A stretch of DNA of 64,000 nt from Pseudaminobacter soli (ex Zhang et al. 2022) (GTDB lineage Bacteria; Pseudomonadota; Alphaproteobacteria; Rhizobiales; Rhizobiaceae). Below, one piece after another: positions 58,418-64,000 of the stretch. The notes beneath the pieces were generated by a model. That model was not told the origin of the DNA and did no database searches. It was given only the letters and a program-made list of their open reading frames with translations. A program made the translations under genes and the position numbers. The stretch is from NCBI RefSeq assembly GCF_014595955.1, contig NZ_JABVCF010000001.1, positions 617,405 to 681,404 of the forward strand, read 5' to 3'. Numbering within the stretch: position 1 is the stretch's first letter; each line of letters begins with the position of its first letter.

Positions 58418-59716
58418 GTGATTGCCAGCCTGTTGAGAAGCGGAGTTAGCCGCCGCACATTTCTTGCCTCGGCCGCCGCTGGAGCGGGTGCACTGGCCGG
58501 GTTGCTCCCGCGGCCGCTGCGGGCACAAGACAAGACCGTGAAGATCGGTTTTCTTGCCCCGCTGACCGGACCCGTGGCGGCGTGGGGTAAGCCCGGTCTC
58601 GACGGCTGCCAGATCTGGGCGGAATGGATCAATGCGGGGGGCGGCATCAACATCGGCGGCGAACCGCACCGGGTGGAGTTCGTCGCCTATGATGACGAGG
58701 ACGATCCGGCCAAGGCTCGCACCGGCGCAACCCAGCTCATCCGCGAGAACGACGTGAAGTTCGTGATGATGCTTGGCGGAAACTCATGGCCAGGCGTTCA
58801 GCCGGTCGCGGAGCGGACCGGGATGCTGTTTTCCACGCTTCTGCCCTCGGACCTCAGCCCCTCCACGGCAACGCTGATAGCGCCGGCCGAGGTGCACCCG
58901 ATCTACAATGTCACTGCGGTCGACTGGCTGGCTGCCAACCGGCCCGAACTGAAGACGGCCGTGATCTGCGCCCAGGACGACGCGCTGGGACTGCCGTCGG
59001 TGGCGACCTATCTCGCCGCCTTCGAGGCCGCCGGCATCGAGATGCTGGACGAACCCCTGCTGTTCGACCCGGCAACCACGGATTTCGCCCCCGTCGTCAC
59101 CCGAATGCTCTCGAAGAAGCCGCAGATCGTCTGTCTCGACACCTGCTATTCCGACTATGTGCATCCGATCTGCGAACAGCTCTTCCAGCAGGGATTCAAG
59201 GGCCAGATCCTCTCCTGCACGCTGGACTTCTACGACCAGGTGATCGCCAAGACCTCGGCGGAGTTCATGGAAGGGACGCTGTTCCAGTTCCCCGACTTCG
59301 ACGATCCGGCGTTGAACGCTGATTTCATCAACTTCCAGAAGCCCAACGAGTTCTTCGCCGAGTACAACCGTCGCCATCCCGGCCAGTGGGGCGCGGTGAG
59401 CTGGGAATACGCATCGGTCATGGACCTCTGGAAGGCGGCGGTCGAAAAGGCTGGTTCCGCCGAGCCGGACGCTGTCAAGGCTGCAATGACCGAGGGCGGC
59501 GAAGGGCTCCATGCGTTCGGCAAGGCCCGCTGGTGGGGCAAGGACCTCTTCGGCATCGACAACGCACTGGTCGGCAACTGGCCGGTCGTGGCGATCGAGG
59601 GCGGCAAGGCGCGGATCAAGGAATTCCGCTCCATCCCCGACTGGTACGATAAGCACGGCGAGCTGATGAAGAAACACATGGCCGCCTACAATCAGATGTG
59701 GGACCAGCGCGGCTGA
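58418..59716 (+). CDS. Liv-type ABC transporter substrate-binding protein (Tat-exported)
   Basis: A 432-aa type I periplasmic-binding protein. It has a twin-arginine signal (SRRTFLASAAAGAGALAG, cleavage near LRAQD), then VKIGFLAPLTGPVAAWGK and a bilobed core (MMLGGNSWPGVQPVAERTG, LEMLDEPLLFD). GTG start with AGGAG. Ligand unknown: the family covers branched amino acids, urea, amides and aromatic acids. First gene of a five-gene ABC unit. Confidence 0.9.
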   Translation: MIASLLRSGVSRRTFLASAAAGAGALAGLLPRPLRAQDKTVKIGFLAPLTGPVAAWGKPGLDGCQIWAEWINAGGGINIGGEPHRVEFVAYDDEDDPAKARTGATQLIRENDVKFVMMLGGNSWPGVQPVAERTGMLFSTLLPSDLSPSTATLIAPAEVHPIYNVTAVDWLAANRPELKTAVICAQDDALGLPSVATYLAAFEAAGIEMLDEPLLFDPATTDFAPVVTRMLSKKPQIVCLDTCYSDYVHPICEQLFQQGFKGQILSCTLDFYDQVIAKTSAEFMEGTLFQFPDFDDPALNADFINFQKPNEFFAEYNRRHPGQWGAVSWEYASVMDLWKAAVEKAGSAEPDAVKAAMTEGGEGLHAFGKARWWGKDLFGIDNALVGNWPVVAIEGGKARIKEFRSIPDWYDKHGELMKKHMAAYNQMWDQRG

Positions 59717-59738
59717 CACGAGCCGCCCGGATCTTCCA

Positions 59739-60608
59739 ATGCTGGACCTTTTCGCGCAGACGGGCGTGAATGCCCTCTATGCAGCTGCCTATCTGTCGCT
59801 CGTCGCGGTTGGGCTGGTGCTGATCTTCGGTGTCATGGGCATTCTCAACTTTGCCCATGGTGAACTCTTCATGATCGGCGGCTATGTCGTCGTGGCCCTC
59901 TATGCGGGCTATCAGTTGCCCTTCGCCGTGGTGGTTGCGGTCGCACTCGTCTTCGTGGGCTTGGTTGGACTTCTCATGGAGTGGTCGATGTTCAGGCCCT
60001 TGAGGGACAACCCCTTGGGCGGCCTAGTGGCTTCCATCGGGTTCCTGATGATCCTCCAGGCGCTGGTTTCGATGCAGTTCGGGGTTCGGATGGCCCATGT
60101 GCCACCCGCCACGCAGTCAGTGATCGAGCTTGCCGATGGAGTGCGGCTGCCGGCACAGCGCGCCATTGTGATCCTTGCGGCAATCGTGCTTCTCGGGGCG
60201 CTATGGTACTTCCTGAAGCGCACCCGTTTCGGCTGGGCCTTGCGCGCCAGTGCCCAGGACCGTGAAGCGGCGGCACTCCAGGGCATCTCGATCAACCAGA
60301 CCGCGCGCATCGCCATGTTCATCGGCGCGGCGCTCGCCGGTGTGGCCGGGGCACTGACGGCACCGCTGGTATCCGTCAACCCGCACATGGGTCATTCGGT
60401 GATCGTCTCGGTGTTCATCGTCATCATCGTGGGCGGCGTCGGCTCGCTGGAAGGCGCGCTGGTGGCTGCCGTGGTCTATGCATTCTTGCATACCGTCATC
60501 ACGACCTTCTGGGACGGAGTTATAGCCGACATAGCCGGGCTTCTGCTCATGCTGCTCGTCCTGATCGTCCGGCCCACAGGCTTTTTCGGGACCAAGGATC
60601 GTGCCTAG
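59739..60608 (+). CDS. Liv-type ABC permease (LivH family)
   Basis: Inner-membrane permease of 289 aa with about eight helices and the ILNFAHGELFMIGGYVV start typical of LivH. Overlaps the next permease gene by eight bases. Confidence 0.92.
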   Translation: MLDLFAQTGVNALYAAAYLSLVAVGLVLIFGVMGILNFAHGELFMIGGYVVVALYAGYQLPFAVVVAVALVFVGLVGLLMEWSMFRPLRDNPLGGLVASIGFLMILQALVSMQFGVRMAHVPPATQSVIELADGVRLPAQRAIVILAAIVLLGALWYFLKRTRFGWALRASAQDREAAALQGISINQTARIAMFIGAALAGVAGALTAPLVSVNPHMGHSVIVSVFIVIIVGGVGSLEGALVAAVVYAFLHTVITTFWDGVIADIAGLLLMLLVLIVRPTGFFGTKDRA

Positions 60609-61587
60609 AATCGTTTTCCTTCTGCTTTGGTCCGTCCTCATCGCCTTGCTTCTAGCGCTGCCGCACGGGCTCAGCCTCTCGCAGCAGGAAGTCCTGGTCT
60701 TCCTGACGATCAACGTCCTTCTAGTCTCCTCCTATCGGCTGCTGACGCTGACCGGCGAATGGTCGCTTGGCCATGTCGTCATAATGGGCGTGGGCGCCTA
60801 CGGCTCGGCCCTCTACACGCGGCACTTCGGAATACCGGTGCCGATCTCGATGCTGCTCGGCGCAGCGACGGCAGCGGTGCTCGCATTGCTGCTGAGCTAT
60901 CCGCTATTCCGCATGAAGGGCCTCTACTTCCTGATCGGCAGCTTCGCCGCGAGCGAGATCGTTCGGCTTCTGTGGAAACGCATGCGCGAGCCCTTCGGCG
61001 GGGCCAAGGGCCTGAGCCGGATCGAACCCATGCCGGATTTCGACATCGGCATCTGGCAGTTCGATTTCTTCGAGCCGGTCAGCTACTACTATTTCAGCCT
61101 GGCCGTCGTCGGTGTCTGCCTCTGGATCATGTGGCGGATCGAGCACTCGCCGGTCGGGCTGACATTCCACGCCGTTCACTGGCAGGACAAGCTGGCCGAG
61201 TCGGCCGGGGTGAACGCCCGCGCCTACCGCACGCTGGCCTTCGTCCTGGCCTCGGCATTCGCGGGCCTCTCGGGCGCGTTGCTCGCCCACTATGTCGGCA
61301 CCGTCAACCCGTCGAGCTTCGACGTGGAAGTGATGGTCTTCGTGCTGACCTGGGCCATCGTCGGCGGCACGAGCACTCTCTACGGACCGATACTGGGCTG
61401 TGTGGTCCTCACTGTCCTCAACGAGATCGTCCTGCGCAATCTCGGCTTCGAACAGGCGCGGCCGCTGATCTATGGGCTGGTGCTCATCGTGTCGGTGCTG
61501 TTCCTGCCGAAGGGGCTGGAAAGCCTGGTCCAGAAGCTGCTGGAGCGGCGCAGGACCGCGATCGCCCTGCAGCCGGAGAAGGCATGA
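60601..61587 (+). CDS. Liv-type ABC permease (LivM family)
   Basis: Inner-membrane permease of 328 aa with about nine to ten helices; LTLTGEWSLGHVVIMGVGAY is the LivM entry motif. The stop overlaps the ATG of the LivG-like gene. Confidence 0.92.
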   Translation: MPRIVFLLLWSVLIALLLALPHGLSLSQQEVLVFLTINVLLVSSYRLLTLTGEWSLGHVVIMGVGAYGSALYTRHFGIPVPISMLLGAATAAVLALLLSYPLFRMKGLYFLIGSFAASEIVRLLWKRMREPFGGAKGLSRIEPMPDFDIGIWQFDFFEPVSYYYFSLAVVGVCLWIMWRIEHSPVGLTFHAVHWQDKLAESAGVNARAYRTLAFVLASAFAGLSGALLAHYVGTVNPSSFDVEVMVFVLTWAIVGGTSTLYGPILGCVVLTVLNEIVLRNLGFEQARPLIYGLVLIVSVLFLPKGLESLVQKLLERRRTAIALQPEKA

Positions 61588-62357
61588 TGACCGGGCCCTT
61601 CCTGGAAATGGACCAGTTGATCATGCGCTTCGGCGGCCTGACCGCGGTGCAGGGCCTGAGCTTCAAGGTAGAGCATGGCACGATCCATGGCCTGATCGGA
61701 CCGAATGGCGCGGGCAAGACCACGACCTTCAATATGGTATCCGGCTTCTACCGGCCGAGCGCGGGCGAGGTCCGCCTGCGCGGCGAGGTGATTTCCGGTC
61801 TGAACATGTACGAGGTGGCCCGGCGTGGCGTGATACGCACGTTCCAGCACTCCACCCTCTTCGCCGAGATGACGGTGATGGAGAACGCGCTGATCGGAAC
61901 CCACATTGCCTTCCGGCCCAATCTGTTCGCCGCGATCACCGGCTCGGACCGGCCCGATCGCCGCAAGGCCCGGATGCGTGCCGAGGAGGCGCTGGACTTC
62001 TTCGGCCTGCTGCACCTTGCGGACGTACGCGCCGGCGATTTGGCGCACGGCCATGAGCGTGCGCTCGGCATGGCGATCGCCATGACCGGTCAACCCGACG
62101 TGCTGCTGCTGGACGAACCGTTCACCGGCATGAACCCCGAGGAGACCGGCCGGATGATGGAACTGGTGCGCAAGCTGCGCGACAACAAGATCACCATCCT
62201 GCTCGTCGAACACGACATGCAGGCGATCATGGGGCTCTGCGACAGGATCACCTGCATGAGCTTCGGCAAGTTCCTAGCCGAGGGCAAGCCCGAGGAGATC
62301 CGCACCAATCCCGCGGTGATCGAGGCCTATCTGGGAGGCGGGTTCCATGCTGCTTGA
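61584..62357 (+). CDS. Liv-type ABC ATPase (LivG family)
   Basis: A 257-aa ATPase. Walker A LIGPNGAGKTTTFNM, Walker B DVLLLDEPFTGMNPEE. The signature is unusual: LAHGHERALGMAIAM in place of LSxGQ or LAYGQQR. ATG at 61584 overlaps the previous stop. A much longer frame reading through the permease gene is a shadow. Confidence 0.92.
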   Translation: MMTGPFLEMDQLIMRFGGLTAVQGLSFKVEHGTIHGLIGPNGAGKTTTFNMVSGFYRPSAGEVRLRGEVISGLNMYEVARRGVIRTFQHSTLFAEMTVMENALIGTHIAFRPNLFAAITGSDRPDRRKARMRAEEALDFFGLLHLADVRAGDLAHGHERALGMAIAMTGQPDVLLLDEPFTGMNPEETGRMMELVRKLRDNKITILLVEHDMQAIMGLCDRITCMSFGKFLAEGKPEEIRTNPAVIEAYLGGGFHAA

Positions 62358-63054
62358 GGTGCGCGCAGCGTCGGTGACCTACGGCAAGGTCCGCGCGCTT
62401 GCGGGCGTGAGCCTCTCGGTGCCCGAGAACGGCATCGTCACCATCATCGGCTCGAACGGTGCCGGCAAGAGCACCACGCTTCGCGCGATTTCGGGACTTG
62501 CGCGTCTCTCCTCCGGGGAGATCCATTTTGCCGGCGAGCGGATCGACAATCTGCCCGCAGATCGCGTGGTGGCTCGCGGCATTGCCCATGTCCCCGAGGG
62601 CCGGCGCATCTTCAAGGACATGACCGTCGAAGAGAACCTGATGACCGGCGCCTTCCTGCGCCGCGATGCGGCCGGCGTGGCGAAGGATCTGGAGGGCGTC
62701 TATGCGCGCTTCCCGCGCCTTGCCGAGCGCAGGCGCCAACTTGCGAAGACCATGTCCGGGGGTGAGCAGCAGATGCTGGCCATTGGACGCGCGCTCATGG
62801 CGAGGCCGAAGCTTCTGCTGATGGACGAACCCTCGATGGGCCTCGCTCCGGTGATCGTGGAAGAGATCGCCCGCATCGTCGTCGACATCAAGGCGCAAGG
62901 GGTTCCCGTGGTCCTGGTCGAGCAGAACGCGCAACTGGCCCTCGAGCTTGCCGACCACGCCTATGTGCTGGAGACCGGGTCGCTGGCGCTGGAAGGCCCG
63001 GCGCGCGAGCTCCAGCGCAACGATCATGTCCGCGCGGCCTATCTTGGCATCTAG
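62347..63054 (+). CDS. Liv-type ABC ATPase (LivF family)
   Basis: A 235-aa ATPase: Walker A IIGSNGAGKSTTLRA, signature TMSGGEQQMLAIGRAL, Walker B KLLLMDEPSMGLAP, LivF-type Q-loop region VPEGRRIFKDMTVEENL. Overlaps the LivG-like gene by 11 bases. Confidence 0.92.
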   Translation: MLLEVRAASVTYGKVRALAGVSLSVPENGIVTIIGSNGAGKSTTLRAISGLARLSSGEIHFAGERIDNLPADRVVARGIAHVPEGRRIFKDMTVEENLMTGAFLRRDAAGVAKDLEGVYARFPRLAERRRQLAKTMSGGEQQMLAIGRALMARPKLLLMDEPSMGLAPVIVEEIARIVVDIKAQGVPVVLVEQNAQLALELADHAYVLETGSLALEGPARELQRNDHVRAAYLGI

Positions 63055-63640
63055 CGCGAGCACCGGTTGGCGATCGGCCTGGCCCGCCGCGCGCGCCGCG
63101 GGCTGGAGCCGCGCCGAACTGCTTTGGGAGCGCCTGCAGGACAGGGCGAACCACAGTCTCAGCGCCGGCGACCGCACCCGGGCCGTGCGCGGTTTCCGCT
63201 GGGGGTGGTGGCTGGCTTTTCTCGCCTTCTCCCGCATTGATCCCCGTTACGCGACAAGTCTCGCCAATATGGCCGCCGCCGATCGTATAACAGGGGCCGA
63301 AGCTCGGGCGCGCCGCCGCTACGAAAAAGCACTACAGCTTTGGGCAGAGGTTCCGGCGCAGGCCGACACGGTGGAAATCGCGCCGCGGGCGCGCAGCTCG
63401 CTCTTCCACCTCAGGATGGAGGCGCGGCATATGCAGACCTATGAGGCCACGCGCCGCCTGCGGCTTGCCGCCTTCGCCAGCGAGGCCGCAGAGACGCTCA
63501 CGGCCCTTTCATGCGACAGACAGCCTCCGCACCGCCACCATGCCCGGTGGGCGGGCGAACGGCCGCCCGTCTTCGACGGGAGCCGCCGCCTGCTTGCGGC
63601 CTGTCTGCTGATTGCCGCGCCCGCAAAAGACCCGTCCTGA
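63026..63640 (+). CDS. Uncharacterised protein at the end of the Liv-type operon
   Basis: A 204-aa frame starting at ATG 63026, overlapping the LivF-like gene by 29 bases; a downstream TTG start is possible. Residues about 60-150 look helical and resemble tetratricopeptide-like repeats (SRAELLWERLQDRANHSLSA, RRRYEKALQLWAEV), followed by a basic, Arg/His-rich tail that may not be part of a folded domain. It could encode a transporter accessory factor or be a non-coding extension; codon use is similar to its neighbours. Confidence 0.5.
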   Translation: MSARPILASSASTGWRSAWPAARAAGWSRAELLWERLQDRANHSLSAGDRTRAVRGFRWGWWLAFLAFSRIDPRYATSLANMAAADRITGAEARARRRYEKALQLWAEVPAQADTVEIAPRARSSLFHLRMEARHMQTYEATRRLRLAAFASEAAETLTALSCDRQPPHRHHARWAGERPPVFDGSRRLLAACLLIAAPAKDPS

Positions 63641-63782
63641 GCTCAACGGCAATTAATCTCTGCTGACCCAGGGTGTGGCCTGAGATGCGGCGTCAGTTGC
63701 GGCGGGCTGGTCAGTCCATGCTGACGATCTTGCCGCCGCGGCGGTATCTCCCGGGAACACCTGCGGCAACCGCATGAAGAAA

Positions 63783-63804
63783 GGGCGCCGGTGGTCCGGC
63801 GCCC
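63783..63804 (-). terminator. Intrinsic terminator for the rightmost minus-strand gene
   Basis: Perfect 9-bp arms GGGCGCCGG and CCGGCGCCC with a 4-base loop, followed on the minus strand by CTTTCTTC. Located 27 bases beyond the stop of the partial gene. Confidence 0.7.
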
Positions 63805-63830
63805 GGATGGGTTTCGTGCGGGCCCTCGGC

Positions 63831-64000
63831 TCAGTTGCGCAGATAGCTGTCCATGGTGTCGTCGAGCGCGTCCTTCCACGGCGTGTGGTGGGCCGGCGCC
63901 ATGGTGCCGGTGATCACCGACTTGTAGCTGTTGTCGCGGAACTTCATGATGTCCTTCACCTTGTGCTTCTTCCACTGGAAGAACGCCTCGTTGGCGCCGT
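63831..64000 (-). CDS. C-terminus of a flavin-containing monooxygenase (trimethylamine monooxygenase-like), partial
   Basis: Only the last 55 codons lie in the window; the gene continues to the right. The visible end reads [20 protein letters not shown] and then [16 protein letters not shown] before TGA at 63831-63833. The 'HHTPW ... ALDD' ending is what I recall for bacterial trimethylamine monooxygenases (Tmm), which turn trimethylamine to its N-oxide. This is from memory of the family, so moderate confidence. A terminator follows. Confidence 0.5.
   Translation of the reverse strand, partial: GANEAFFQWKKHKVKDIMKFRDNSYKSVITGTMAPAHHTPWKDALDDTMDSYLRN

Noticed and set aside
60627..61583. Apparent fusion of a 320-residue domain to the LivG-type ATPase
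   Set aside because: This part overlaps the LivM-type permease in another frame; the ATPase has its own ATG at 61584.
63640..63782. Small frames between the last plus-strand gene and the terminator
   Set aside because: They are short, lack ribosome sites and recognisable features.

Overview
The window is GC-rich chromosomal DNA, almost certainly from an alphaproteobacterium of the order Hyphomicrobiales (Rhizobiales), probably a Phyllobacteriaceae/Mesorhizobium-like genome. The reasons are the neighbourhood valS - popZ (DUF2497) - tolC - isoaspartyl methyltransferase, a gor gene with the CVIRGC active site, a RIME-type palindromic intergenic element, a second palindromic intergenic element next to dnaE, and a wealth of amine and sugar-acid catabolic genes with ABC transporters. 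These are inferences from gene content; no database was searched. I see no insertion sequence, prophage or CRISPR array.

Layout. 1-3.8 kb: tail of an exopolysaccharide locus (GT4 glycosyltransferase, polyprenyl-phosphate sugar transferase, Wzy-like polymerase). 3.8-5.4 kb: modA plus a ModE-like regulator, without modBC, lying between a 27-nt tRNA-Pro-like fragment and the intact tRNA-Pro(GGG). 5.5-10.2 kb: three minus-strand genes for small secreted low-complexity proteins (one with ten GTGGSxAG repeats), a 30-aa membrane peptide, a Gly/Asn-rich exported protein, and a LuxR/HisKA_3 two-component system. 10.5-13.8 kb: an AA_synth-family gene with traces of a lost tandem copy, an enamidase-like amidohydrolase and a GlxA/GbdR-like regulator. 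13.8-31.4 kb: mostly housekeeping genes (gor, DUF2059, rpiA, gph, tRNA-Val, valS, popZ, tolC, pcm-like, tRNA-Cys, dinB), interrupted by a TetR / homocysteine S-methyltransferase pair, a ketoglutarate-semialdehyde dehydrogenase and a FadL-like porin.

31.5-43.7 kb: nitroreductase and a divergent XRE-cupin regulator, then a cluster of two large GcvT-type FAD dehydrogenases (dimethylglycine/sarcosine dehydrogenase family) enclosing a HAD phosphatase and an aminotransferase, followed by dnaE. 44-57 kb: a cupin of the hydroxynitrile-lyase type, then a long minus-strand catabolic operon: PotFGHI-like ABC transporter, two enolase-superfamily dehydratases, SDR, HpcH/HpaI aldolase, AldA-like aldehyde dehydrogenase and GMC oxidoreductase. 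Many of its genes are stop/start coupled. A divergent LysR gene, a second aldolase and a nucleoside deaminase sit on the other side. This looks like a complete uptake-and-degradation unit for an unidentified acid sugar or polyol. 58-63.6 kb: a Liv-type ABC operon with a Tat-exported binding protein and an extra uncharacterised gene at its end. The last 170 bases hold the C-terminus of what looks like a flavin-containing (trimethylamine-type) monooxygenase.

Working together: the genes suggest a soil or plant-associated heterotroph with heavy investment in methylated amines (FAD demethylases, methyltransferase, putative Tmm, GbdR-like regulator) and acid sugars. The least explained parts are the GTGGSxAG secreted-protein cluster and the 44.9-55.7 kb operon.
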